From contig CM061140.1 in NCBI GenBank assembly GCA_030789695.1, positions 173,562,319 through 173,626,318 of the forward strand: DNA of 64,000 bases. Direction: 5' to 3'. The DNA comes from Scilla litardierei. Its lineage: Eukaryota > Streptophyta > Magnoliopsida > Asparagales > Asparagaceae. Below are positions 49,401-55,500 of the stretch, piece by piece; position 1 is the first letter of the stretch, and every line of letters starts with the position of its first letter. A model generated the notes under the pieces. That model was not told where the DNA came from. It was given only the letters and a program-made list of their open reading frames with translations, and made no database searches. A program made the translations under genes and the position numbers.

Positions 49401-50998
49401 GATATTTATAAATTCCTTATATTCCAAAGTTTATCCCACCTAGTGGAACGGTGCTATGTCATTCACTCCTCACACTCAAACTACAATCAAATTCACATGT
49501 TTCAATTCACGGAACATTCTTGATCCGGATCACCAAATCCGAAGACCCGAGGTATAAAAATCACATTAATGAGTAACTTGATTAATGGGCAATTTTAATG
49601 CATCATTTCATCTTCTTCTTTGTTGAGTTAACTGGATTTTCTAGAGTTGCAATATGGCTTTATATGTTAGTGTTTGAATTTAGATTTTTTATATTATTAG
49701 AACTGTGATTTTGTTTCGTAATTAAAGCAGTTTGTTTTACCATATCAAATCATATTATATGCATATTAATATTCACCCTAGAAAAGACTCCCAAGTATAC
49801 CACAACCCCAACTGCATGTCTGAGTTAAGCCTACCTCCTCATAATCATATTGCCCAAAATGGCATACTGCATCCTTGTACTGTACCAAGAACCCAAGCTT
49901 ACCGCAAATCTGATAACAGTGATACCACCTTTCTACTTTCAAAATCATTAATTTTCAGTTCTTATCATTATGAAATGACATACACATGGGACCTCATCTT
50001 GTATCATCGTCATAAGGTCATCCATCACAAATGCAAAGAGAAAAGTTCATAATGGTCATTCATGTATGGTGATAAGAACATGTCTATCCATATATGTCCC
50101 TAATGTCAATCTCCCCTCCAATGGTCCTCGACAATGTTTATCACTTCAAGCCTTCAACAATACATCCCTCAATAATATTATCATGTATACTAGGCCTTGT
50201 TTGTTTCCCACAATATCACCACATTGCCTTCCAAGGGACCCTAACATGATCTTTCTAAAATCAAGAAATACCATGTGTAAATTATTAATCTCCTCTTAGT
50301 ACTCATTAGTCATCTTAGTATGCAAATAGCTTATACAGTCAACTATCCTAGCATAAAACTAAACTTTCAAGATCGAAGGACGCAATGGGAGAATCAGTAT
50401 GATCCTAATAGTCATAGAACATTATTACAAACCTTCAGGTGAAAAGTAACTAACGTTGCATGTCAACTTACAAGCGCCAACATTCGCCTACATGCTTATA
50501 GCAACTGCCCGTTTTAGACATTCTCACAAATTGCAAGTTCTTCAACCTAACAACTAGCCAATTAACTAAAAATTTATTTACATCAAGCTGAGCTTCACAA
50601 ACTCAACGGAAAGATTGAATATTTGACAATATAACAGGAATCTGCAACATACCTCAACAAAATTGGTGAATTTGGGATCCCTATTGACCACCAACCGGTG
50701 AACCTAACAAATTCAACCACCAAGAAGAAAAATTCAAAACAAAATTGACCTCGAAAAAAATTAATTTCGGCAAATGGCAAAGGGGATGTGATATAGGACC
50801 TCGTATTCGACTTTGTGCTTCTCGGATTCTTCGAGGGGAACGTAGTATTTTGCCAGACGAGTCTTCCCTTGCCTGTTCTGGAGCAATATGAATCGGATCT
50901 GCAACTTCAATTTCGATTCTGTTAGAATCAGAAGAAAAATTGATGCGGGTTATAAAAATTGGATTTTGCAATTAGGGGATTTGAACGAAACGCACCAT
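25437..50998 (-). CDS. AP2S: AP-2 clathrin adaptor complex subunit sigma, six coding exons
   Basis: This encodes the small sigma chain of the AP-2 adaptor, which sits at the plasma membrane and helps bind dileucine-type cargo during clathrin-mediated endocytosis. Coding exons on the minus strand are 50998-50996, 50898-50800, 50703-50653, 39006-38833, 29232-29173 and 25478-25437. Every junction has GT and AG. The sum is 429 bases, giving 142 residues, exactly the usual family length. Visible blocks are [85 protein letters not shown] and [13 protein letters not shown]. Introns are 97, 96, 11646, 9600 and 3694 bp. The two largest contain full-length retrotransposons in sense orientation. The exons show no lesion, so the gene is probably functional. 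Confidence 0.95.
26262..26990. mobile_element. inverted-repeat element in AP2S intron 5
   Basis: Two diverged inverted arms of about 170-190 bp (26270-26450 and 26825-26990) share TTGAAAAATACC, TCGAAATTAG and an inner TTTTGCCC. Between them is a pyrimidine-rich, non-coding centre. This suggests a MITE or fold-back element with long terminal inverted repeats. No clean target duplication was found. Confidence 0.55.
27726..28412 (+). mobile_element. non-autonomous Helitron in AP2S intron 5
   Basis: Begins TCTATATATTAAAAG after an A and ends CTAG before a T, which is the Helitron A|TC...CTRR|T rule. A GC-rich hairpin, CCGTGCC TGC GGGCACGG, lies 10 bases from the 3' end. The element is 687 bp and non-coding, with several short GGCGCCC-type words inside (28090-28290). 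Confidence 0.75.
28413..29172. other. AP2S intron 5, remaining part
   Basis: AT-rich intron sequence with no recognisable element. Confidence 0.4.
29173..29232 (-). CDS. AP2S: AP2S coding exon 5
   Basis: 20 codons, [20 protein letters not shown], between acceptor GTGAAG and donor GTAAGG. Confidence 0.94.
30050..30121 (+). mobile_element. Helitron 3' end in AP2S intron 4
   Basis: The terminus GGGTTATGACTAG followed by T is the same as that of the Helitron at 28412. It is preceded by an imperfect hairpin (CCCTTGCC ATA CGGGCATGGG). The 5' end could not be located between exon 5 and this point, so it may be truncated or diverged. Confidence 0.55.
30122..31028. other. AP2S intron 4, part before the chromovirus
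   Basis: AT-rich, no supported feature. Confidence 0.4.
31034..31460 (-). repeat. chromovirus 3' LTR
   Basis: 427 bp. In element orientation it runs TGATGCGGACCC...GTTCGTATCA. The 3' end carries a 9-bp inverted repeat (TGATACGAA / TTCGTATCA) around CTAGGGT. The last 41 codons and the stop of pol lie inside it. Confidence 0.95.
31336..36435 (-). CDS. chromovirus gag-pol polyprotein, main frame
   Basis: A 1699-codon open frame. The frame also stays open upstream of the GTG at 36435, so this start is arbitrary. Residues 1 to about 250 are a Pro/Gly/Ala-rich, repeat-like region. The gag capsid follows (about 265-420, [17 protein letters not shown]), then a zinc knuckle [14 protein letters not shown] (about 487), protease [13 protein letters not shown] (about 565), RT with FFDDILVY (about 905) and RNase [19 protein letters not shown] (about 1030). 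Integrase follows with its HHCC block, [17 protein letters not shown] and [12 protein letters not shown]-terminal chromodomain ([18 protein letters not shown]) ends the series, as in chromoviruses that target chromatin. All catalytic motifs appear intact. The stop is inside the 3' LTR. Confidence 0.93.
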   Translation of the reverse strand: MGPTLGSRESIWAPADPRGSGKTSTGPPGPVRASAAQPGPSQAWARPPCHLRPPASPSGGVEHWANPGGGLDASAGPYGGGETSAPPSGGADRPPGLFRATAGPGGFAEAAAPPFGGAGGSATPGGGLAWSTGPPGGPTSRAGPFGGPMTTFQPFGGVAGIVPHSGGTPGMAGGGWASGAAIGAPAGQFWRAETLAPGPRPNLARPPEFPGHYYQPEAWERPAWPEELYGADGGGPREARGGEVVRGGDRGGDRGQLGDINADRRLMKLKMPTFDGTDPDGWIYRAERYFQVMGLTEQEVLKAIGIYFEGKALAWYRWKIALSPFRTWEELSAMIVDRFQETAGGGGDFYEQLSALRQEGTVRDYVERFEMLNSRVKGVTDEVMIGNFMRGLKPSIRAELRMQSPATLEDVLRLAHKAEEKHTEERRIRGAWGAQSSRPTPPSTTSRPPAAVPETRGEGRPATLGRRMTEAEVREKRAKGLCFRCDEKFTPGHRCASRMLQITMVPDEEEYVGDEEEFEVEQGTPVEEEKSHLDFAEVSLNSVVGFTPNHTMKLTGQLGDAAVTVLIDSGATHNFISNRIVERHGLQLSTQEKFTVLLGTGKMEESKGLCKGLCLTLQGVQIMEDFLPLELGKVDIILGVQWLKKLGDMRVNWKRLRMEFEEGERTVVLTGDPTLCLSMVAFKAITRALRREGEGYLVECRLAGAEQEPQAGVPEEVEQVLGQYQEVFQDPRGLPPERGHEHAIVLRDGAAPVSVRPYRYPHVQKDEIERMVGEMLQAGVIQPSVSPFSSPVLLVKKKDGSWRFCVDYRALNKETVADRFPIPVIDELLDELHGAVVFSKIDLKAGYHQILMRPEDVPKTAFRTHEGHYEFLVMPFGLTNAPSTFQALMNDVFRPFLRRFILVFFDDILVYIRTMGEHLGHLEVVFRELLRHQLYANRKKCSFGQRQIEYLGHVVSAAGVAADRAKIEAMLDWPVPTTLRALRGFLGLTGYYRKFVRGYSTIAGPLTDQLKKDGFQWGEAAAKAFEALKEAMTTAPVLALPDFSITFVVETDASGVGLGAVLMQLGRPIAYFSQVLSARARLKSVYERELMAIVLAIQKWRPYLMGREFVVRTDQRSLKYLLEQRLVTEEHQRWLSKLVGYRFVIEYRPGLENKAADALSRREEGVHLRALSLPVWIDGEPMLQEAEADPELRLIREQLQGGGEAPQGYSLEGRRLLYQGRLVLPRTSTFIPALFQEFHSSVVGGHSGVQQTYMRMSREVYWPGMRRAIAHLVAACDVCQRHKYMAMAPAGLLQPLALPERVWEEVTMDFIDGLPRSEGYSVIFVVVDRLSKYAHFIPLKHPYTAVSVAAAFTREVIRLHGIPASIVTDRDQVFLSGFWREIFRVQGTVLKRSTAYHPQTDGQTEVVNRSIETYLRCFASETPRQWYRWLAWAEYWYNTSYHSAAGTTPFRVLYGRDPPELLRFGARQTPVSRVEDYMRERESIIEELKKHLLRAQQVMKARADGHRRDVHFQEGDMVYLKLRPYRQRSLARRRNEKLSARFYGPFEIAAKIGQVAYRLRLPSTATIHPVFHVSQLRRAIGEHTVSSTLPPTLTEEMEVMLEPLEVRAVRQGPRGQREVLIHWAGLPDCDATWEAYRVIQEQFPHFHLEDKVALLGGVLMRTRTRARIPYRPAATKGGPTPLLSLTCAVGSAVARRRVS
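36495..36794 (-). CDS. chromovirus gag N-terminal ORF
   Basis: 99 codons starting [15 protein letters not shown] just after the primer binding site, and ending at a TAG at 36495. It is charged and heptad-like (coiled coil), as in the N terminus of plant chromovirus gag. The main polyprotein frame is offset by -1 and overlaps this ORF. A run of six G (minus strand, 36507-36512) lies in the overlap; seven G would put both in one frame. This is therefore a recent frameshift, a programmed shift or an assembly error. Confidence 0.8.
   Translation of the reverse strand: MAANTRSKADAVEEKIQGLREDLNREIEERFEGLKKTMGDSLKDYAHSQEDIQIELRGMRTDAAQQGRDLRELKEMIQALTVAKGGDRGKGIQEGGILP
36805..36816 (-). other. primer binding site of the young chromovirus
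   Basis: TGGTATCAGAGC on the minus strand, complementary to the 3' end of plant initiator-Met tRNA, three bases inside the 5' LTR end. Confidence 0.92.
36820..37245 (-). repeat. chromovirus 5' LTR
   Basis: 426 bp, nearly identical to 31034-31460. It contains a copy of the pol C-terminal coding segment, which appears as an untranslated open frame here. Confidence 0.95.
37437..38085. mobile_element. MITE-like element in AP2S intron 4
   Basis: The left end CTAGTTAGGCAATGGGGTTT and the right end, which reads CTAGTTTGGCAATTGAGTTTTC on the reverse strand, form imperfect terminal inverted repeats. The inside is non-coding with recurring words such as GGAACCATTTTG and TTTTGGAG, and includes the long hairpin at 37474-37549. 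A target duplication was not clear. Confidence 0.5.
37474..37549. repeat. 36-bp hairpin
   Basis: Left arm 37474-37509 and right arm 37514-37549 are reverse complements with one mismatch around a GAGG loop. The arms contain AAAATCAGACTCCAAAAG and its complement. The transcript of AP2S intron 4, or of the MITE, would fold into a near-perfect stem. Confidence 0.9.
38086..38832. other. AP2S intron 4, part next to exon 4
   Basis: AT-rich, no recognisable element. Confidence 0.4.
38833..39006 (-). CDS. AP2S: AP2S coding exon 4
   Basis: 58 codons, beginning [16 protein letters not shown] and ending LDLVFNFHK, between acceptor TTGCAG and donor GTATGC. It holds most of the conserved core. Introns of 11.6 and 9.6 kb flank it. 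Confidence 0.95.
39007..41302. other. AP2S intron 3, part next to exon 4
   Basis: AT-rich. GTGTCGGACAC (about 39630) and GTGTCCGACAC (about 39868) form a short inverted pair flanking 230 bp. Long open frames near 40409-40967 are low-complexity and not supported as genes. Confidence 0.35.
41303..41372. repeat. 35-bp tandem duplication
   Basis: Two adjacent copies of a unit starting TCTTTTAAAT and ending TATAGAGTTA, with one difference. It lies just before the old copia remnant. Confidence 0.85.
41571..41681 (-). repeat. copia 3' LTR, 111 bp
   Basis: In element orientation it runs TATTGAGTG...CTTTACA, directly after the purine tract GGGGGAG. It is identical to 46797-46907. Confidence 0.9.
41689..46203 (-). 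CDS. copia gag-pol polyprotein, intact
   Basis: A single 1504-codon frame starting [10 protein letters not shown]. Gag occupies roughly the first 300 residues, with a CCHC zinc knuckle [14 protein letters not shown] near 270. Protease follows ([13 protein letters not shown], near 390). Integrase has the HHCC block ([12 protein letters not shown]...CDACEFGKH), then [15 protein letters not shown] and [15 protein letters not shown] follows with [15 protein letters not shown] and the catalytic YVDDII, then RNase H with [17 protein letters not shown] and LLCDNKSAI. All catalytic residues I can recognise are present and there is no stop or frameshift. The GC-rich leader (46204-46784) separates it from the primer binding site. 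It is probably competent for transposition. Confidence 0.96.
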   Translation of the reverse strand: MGDNLTSADMKAFIGEITKLLASKELGSSSGSTPSRPVQKLELMPNDVKLEGTKNYLSWSRRVLLILRSKGLEGVVLGSCKEPLDKDGDDWKVWSTTNSLVAAWLMTSMVPPIAGMVEAIESAAGIWSMVEKMYSGAGNVMLMMEVQGKVDTLKQGEMTILAYSAELKRLWSELDHYDPIDLPDPRSAAIHRKWVERRRVTHFLRNLNGDFEVRRASMCHLSSIPSLEEAIAAMAQEETRLRVMKDEGTQVTRAALAVPAVAVVSEDRECYTCGVKGHLSFNCPQKGSGRGRGTGGRGGGHWGRGGRGRGRGGPRANFATADGRQETVMIEATPAEASDLEQRRQSRSTTESSESHADQTGDIASPFGNFAHFAHTCSGNRLALSCRDHIEWIIDSGASSHVSGAYRQFSTYKPHTIHETVQTADGTSQPIRGIGTIQCTPSIRLSSVLHVPSFPVNLLSVGSIVDDLDCSIIFDSTHCVLQERKTGRRLGTGVRRDGLWYLDRASGDAALAVVCGEKERDVLLLHCQLGHLPFDTLSKMYPDILNRVNEVNLKCDACEFGKHTRTSYPSVGMRSVEKFHLIHSDVWGPCPVTSVSGFRWFITFIDCHSRMTWLYMMKNKGEALKCFQDFHRSVRNMYEAKIRVLRTDNGTEYVNMEFASYLSESGITHQTTCPNTPQQNGVAERKNRHLLEVTRSLMLTMNVPKILWSEAVMTATYLINRMPSRILGMKSPCEILMGKNAFVVPPKVFGCTCFVRDHRPSVGKLDARAIKCIFVGYPSNQKGYRCWSPSERRLFVSMDVTFRETEPFYGGLTDSTSVFDAGASPSTGGVGREGETDDRRVVVGLIPCPVRPTGTGPDSREEERTLMEEEEDRLYGRKYSRRQKDSHGDGEQQGDILPTEEPLAPLPQVEIDQSITPARVPTSLLPSSPTTDGNLSLPSSSLDLPLASRREPRINAGRPPVRYGYETDIANHVSYASLTPAYRAIIASLQSIPIPSDWRVAKQHPQWKKAMLEELEAFEKNKTWRLVSLPAGKKAVGCKWVFTVKQTAEGKVDRYKARLVAKGYSQTYGIDYDETFAPVAKMSTVRVLISCAANFGWKLHQLDVKNAFLHGDLQEEVYMEVPPGFGTQQTVGKVCRLDKSLYGLKQSPRAWFDRFRHAVITMGYKQSNGDHTVFYRHSGQRITLLAVYVDDIIITGDDEEGISHLKVRLAREFEVKDLGQLGYFLGLEIPRSRKGIVLSQRKYALDLLTETGMLGCRPAVTPIDQNHRLHSQSGEPVDKERYQRLVGRLIYLCHTRPDIAYAISVVSRYMHDPRTGHMEAVFRILRYLKNSPGKGILFGSHGHMNVTGYCDADWASCLDDRRSPSGYCVFVGGNLVSWRNKKQDLVARSTAEAEYRAMVLSTCEMIWLRSLLHELHLLREGPLRLLCDNKSAINIANNPVQHDRTKHIEIDRFFIKERLDKKQLEMSYITSGQQLADCLTKGLNSKGVEDACNKMGMINIFCSS
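46204..46784 (-). other. GC-rich leader of the intact copia element
   Basis: 581 bp between the primer binding site and the gag ATG. About 46385-46750 is extremely GC-rich with recurring GGCGGCCTGC, GCGGCTGCGGC and CACCGCAGGCG words. Open frames read from it on the plus strand are low-complexity Gly/Ala/Arg products of this composition. Confidence 0.7.
46785..46796 (-). other. primer binding site of the intact copia
   Basis: TGGTATCAGAGC on the minus strand, directly adjoining the 5' LTR with no spacer. Complementary to initiator-Met tRNA. Confidence 0.95.
46797..46907 (-). repeat. copia 5' LTR, 111 bp
   Basis: Identical over all 111 positions to the left copy. Followed by the CTTTT duplication at 46908. 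Confidence 0.92.
47196..50652. other. AP2S intron 3, part next to exon 3
   Basis: AT-rich intron sequence. A T-rich/G-rich stretch lies at 48225-48285. No coding feature or complete transposon was recognised. Confidence 0.4.
50653..50703 (-). CDS. AP2S: AP2S coding exon 3
   Basis: 17 codons, [17 protein letters not shown], between acceptor TTAG and donor GTATG. The intron that follows is 11.6 kb long. Confidence 0.93.
50800..50898 (-). CDS. AP2S: AP2S coding exon 2
   Basis: 33 codons, from [19 protein letters not shown] to SEKHKVEYE, ending GAG|GTCC. Acceptor TTGCAG. It encodes the first strands of the longin-like sigma fold. Confidence 0.93.
50996..50998 (-). CDS. AP2S: AP2S coding exon 1 (ATG only)
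   Basis: Only the start codon is coding. The sequence ATG|GTGCG is followed 97 bp later by GTTGCAG|ATCCGATTC. Reading straight through hits a stop after seven codons, so this splice is needed to give the conserved N terminus M-IRFILL. Confidence 0.8.
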
Positions 50999-51110
50999 GG
51001 TTGAGGAGAAGGATGAAGCGAACGAGAAAGATGGGGTCAACCGATAATGAAAATATTACCAAATTTGGAACAAAGCAAGAACATGAAGAAGCCGGGATCA
51101 GGGGCTTCAA
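50999..51110 (-). promoter_or_regulatory. AP2S 5' leader and promoter-proximal region (approximate)
   Basis: On the minus strand a pyrimidine-rich stretch (TTCATCCTTCTCCTCAACC) leads into the ATG. The transcription start and a TATA box could not be fixed. Confidence 0.4.
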
Positions 51111-52547
51111 GTCAGAGGGGAAATTATCCGAATTTGAATGCTTTTACTAAGTTTTTTTTAATGTTTTTTTTATACATTGAAAAGCTGGTTAAAGGTGGCA
51201 GCGTATCACGTAGATCAATACTCTATCACAGGTAACCCTACTGAGAAGCAGAGTTAAATGTAGATGGACCACTGTCTTTTGTCAATTTTGACAATAATGA
51301 ATGTATGACAAATGAGGCCATGACTCTTGTACTGGAATTGCTACGCCAACCGATTTTTGTTGAGTTCATAGGCTGCTTAATTTTTCCCGAAAATGCCAAA
51401 AATATCCTTTTACGTACTTTTTTAAAAACATCAAGAAATACACTTTGAATTGCTCAGTCACACATACCATTTTACTCTTCGTGCACAAACCGAATATGCT
51501 TAAAAAATGCTGAGTTCCCAAACCTTTTTACTCTACGCACAAAGTCTTCACAAAATTGGGATAGATTTGCCCAATGTGCACAGACCTAATTTCTCTTACC
51601 ACTAAACTCAATTTCATTTAAGAGAACTGAAGGAATTACCTTGTGAATCAAGAGAGATCGAATGGTTTCTTGATAGATCAACCAACGGAGTAAAGAGAGA
51701 TTGAAAGATTTAGACAAATTTGTGACATAAAGCTGAGAAAAGGAAGCGGTAAGAGATGGTCGCGCAATTGTTGGTAAGGGTTCTCTTTTTTTTTGAAATC
51801 AAACTGTAGTGGAGGGGGAGGGGGCGCCCCCTCCCTTCTACTCGCCTTAGGCAGAGGGGCAGGTGGGGGGGTGTCCCCCCCCCAACCACCACCCCCCCCC
51901 CAAAAAAAAAAAAAAAAAAAAAATTTTGAAAGATAACCAAACATTATGGTATTTTCTTTTGGGAATAGGATCAAAGTCAAAACGGGTATAATTTAACCAA
52001 AAACTCCAGAAAGGTACTGTTGTGTATGACTTACACGTTCAGGGTATTAAGGTGAAAGCGGCCCCAAACGTTATAGTATTTTTTTGTGCATAACCCTTTC
52101 AATAACATCGATGCATGTTTACATGTCGAAATTCATTTCAAGTAAAATTGAACCGGGAGAAAGTAAAAAAATGAAGTTCGATATCAATGCATGTTTAAAT
52201 TAGTAGGAAATAATCATGTGCCGTTAAATTGTGTGAACTAAAATGAAATTGTTCCTTACATTGATGTTGTACAGTTTCCTTATGGATGACAAGTAGAGGT
52301 TGAGAATTTAGTGCAAAGACGTTGCCAAATATTGAATAATAAAATTACTTATATGGACAAGGAAATTTTTCATATGGATGTTATTACATCTCCTTATAAA
52401 GAATACGAACAATAAAGAAAAGTATGAAATAGATTATATTTGATTTTATGTGATATAGATTCATAAATTTATGTTACAACAGTTGATGGTAATTGTAAAA
52501 TTCAGGATGTTGTATCACGCAGCATTGGGTCAGACAGCCTTATATAT
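51111..52547. other. region between AP2S and the Mutator-like element
   Basis: Contains a GC-palindromic block (GGAGGGGGCGCCCCCTCC near 51813-51832) followed by G, C and A homopolymer runs (51860-51922), with a poly-A of about 22. This looks like a retroposon tail or low-complexity sequence. No gene was seen. Confidence 0.4.
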
Positions 52548-55500
52548 TTTACAGAGGAGTTTACTAACACAACCATATTTCAAAATAGAGATGCACTTTT
52601 AAATTGGACAAAGGACACCTGCAGCGAAAATGAGATGGTGATTGTGAAACGGGCAACGAATATGACGACCAATGGTGATAGACTACCACATATGTTCTTT
52701 GCATGTGAAAGAAGTGATATATATCGTGGCCACGGTTACAAGACAATGATAGAAAGTCCAATAAGATGATCGGAAGCAATAGATGTGGATGCCTGTTACC
52801 TTTTATGGCGAAGATGGTTGGCCCTAAACATGATGGAAATCAACAGTCTTATGTAGCATGCACACACCCCCAGCCGCAACATATCTCGAGATACATTCAT
52901 ATGCATGGAGATTACAAGGTTCGGAGATGGAAACCGTGCTAGAAATGTCGCATATGCTTATGAGGCCAATAAACTTTTTTACGACTATTGAATAAACGGG
53001 ATATGCACAATGTTACAATAATTAAAACAATATACAATGCAAGACAAAATCTAAAGGTTGCGAAGATGAAAGGGAGATCTCACATGCAACTCATGAAGAG
53101 TCTTAATGAGAATCAGTGCATTGAATTTCATACTTTTGATGTAGAGACATCGTGTGTGTTATGTATTGACTCTTTAGACCAATATAGTTTGTATGATGAT
53201 CATAACAATATGTTGTTGCTAATGACTCTCTATGTTTTAGTCTCATGTTTAACATTTGAAGAATAGCATTTTGGCGACAATAACCTTGGTGCAAGGATGG
53301 ACATCAAGATGAGTATTGCCAAAGTTTGGAAATTGATGAAAGAAAGCTCGTCAAGAGGTGCCAAAGCTTGGAAGATGATGGGAAGATTCAATGCTACTCA
53401 AGCTTGAAGGCGTAGACTATAAAAGAAGCAAATTGTAATTCATGTAATATTTTTATTACTTGCTTTTCACTTTTTGAATCTAGGACTTTGTAATGCCTTG
53501 ATTAGACAGTCATTCGTTTATGCATTGCAGTAACCACCTTCGTGAACCTTATGATCATCATAGAATCCAACCCAATAGGTTCCACATGTCCAAAAACTCA
53601 ATTGGAGATTTTGGACTTCCAACAGTCGCCTGTTGAAGGCATGACATCAACTGGTGACCACCAGGCGCCTGGCCATCCTTCAGAAGGCGGCTGTTCTTCA
53701 CATACTCAAGTCAATATTTATTGACTCCGTACTTGAGTTTTGGTACATGCAACTGAAGTACAAAAGACAGGCGCTTGTCTACCACAAGGCGGCTGAATAT
53801 TGTTCATCAGTCGCCTAGTGTGTCAATGTGCGTAACTTATCTTTTTGAGCTCATATCCATCTTGTGTGACAGCCGACTGAAATACATTAGTCAGGCGTCT
53901 GTCAACCATCAGGCACCTAGATATTGTTCATTAGTCGCCCGAATGCACAAGTGCATACGTTGTATTTTCGTAGCTCAAATCCATCCTATGTGGCAGTCGT
54001 CTGATGAATACTTTACAGGCGGTTGCACAGTGGTATAGGCACTTGTGTAGTCTTCAACAGTTGCATGTCCTGGCTCAGAATATAGTCGTCGGGATTATTA
54101 TAGTTGTTGCATCAGTCGCATGTTCCTTCTATTACAGGCGCATTTCCACGACGTTTTAAGCCAAACATTAGGCGTGGTAGAATTGTTTGTTTGGCCTTTT
54201 CCTTGTGTTTATTGGGTTTTCTTGGCTTCCTATATATAGGATAGGGCTTAGTTCAATTAGAACTCTTGATAAACACTGAATATTATATAGAATCAATAAG
54301 CCACTCATATATCTCTTTCCCATCATATGAGCCTTAATCCTCTTCATGCATTGAAACTTGCTCAACGGAAATCATCCAAGTGCAATCAAGTACATCTCAA
54401 CACTTGGAGATCCTCTTCCATGCATTGCATTCATTATTGAATAAGTTCATCTCATCAAGGCATAGGGTAAGAGTCTTTTGTTTTATCTTTTACTTGAAAC
54501 ACTAACTCTCTATGTGAGAGTTAGTTTCTCTAGAGTTTTCGTCCTTGTGTATGACTAACCATTGTGTAGGATTTGGTGTGTCCTTGTGTATGACAAGCTC
54601 CCTTGTGTAGGATATCCCCTGTGTATGGATTGTATTCACTACATTGTGTAGTATTATAGTGAATATTGGTGTGGTGGATGTACCAAAGTTGGGAAAACCA
54701 GTGTAAAATCATTTGGGTGTGTGATTGCTTAATTGTGTAGATTATTCTCCTATTGCACTTATAATTTCGCATTTGCAAGTTTAAATTTTAATTACACAAT
54801 TATTGCCAGTACACTATTCACCCCCCCCCCCCCTCCCCTCTAGTGTGTGTGTTGTTTAGTATTGCAAGGTAGACGATCCGTACAGTGTGTTATGAATTTG
54901 TTTTGTACTTCAGTTGATATATTGCGTGCATTTCTTGGTATTTTGATCATGGATTGCACGTATAAGACAGACAGATACCAGCTTTCGCTATTAGAGATTG
55001 TCAGTGTTACCCCCGCTAAATGACATTCATCACCACATTTTGTTACATGGAGACCGAAAGGGATGATTGCTATACATGAGCATTAGAGCAGTTGAGATAT
55101 ATGCTTATGGGATAAATGATGTCTAGAATAATTTTGATAGATAGAAAGCTTGCTCTTATGAATGTCATCAACAAGTATTTCCATCCGCAAAAAATCAATT
55201 ATGTAAATGGAACATTTTTAGAAATGTATGGGATAATTACAAGAAATTTTTTGGCGTTAACGAGAGATGTGATACATTCATATCAAGCTGGAATTTGTTG
55301 GTGCTATCGTGTACAGAGGAGGATTATAGGCAACAACTCATTGCATTTGAGAAAAATTTCATTGCTTATTCAAAGGTCTTAGGATATGTGAATACCTCTT
55401 GGTTGGACAAGTATAAGGAGCAGTTTCTTTCGGTATGGACTGATAGAAGTTTTCATTTGGTAATATCACAACCAATAGAGCAGAGAGTTTGCATGCAAAA

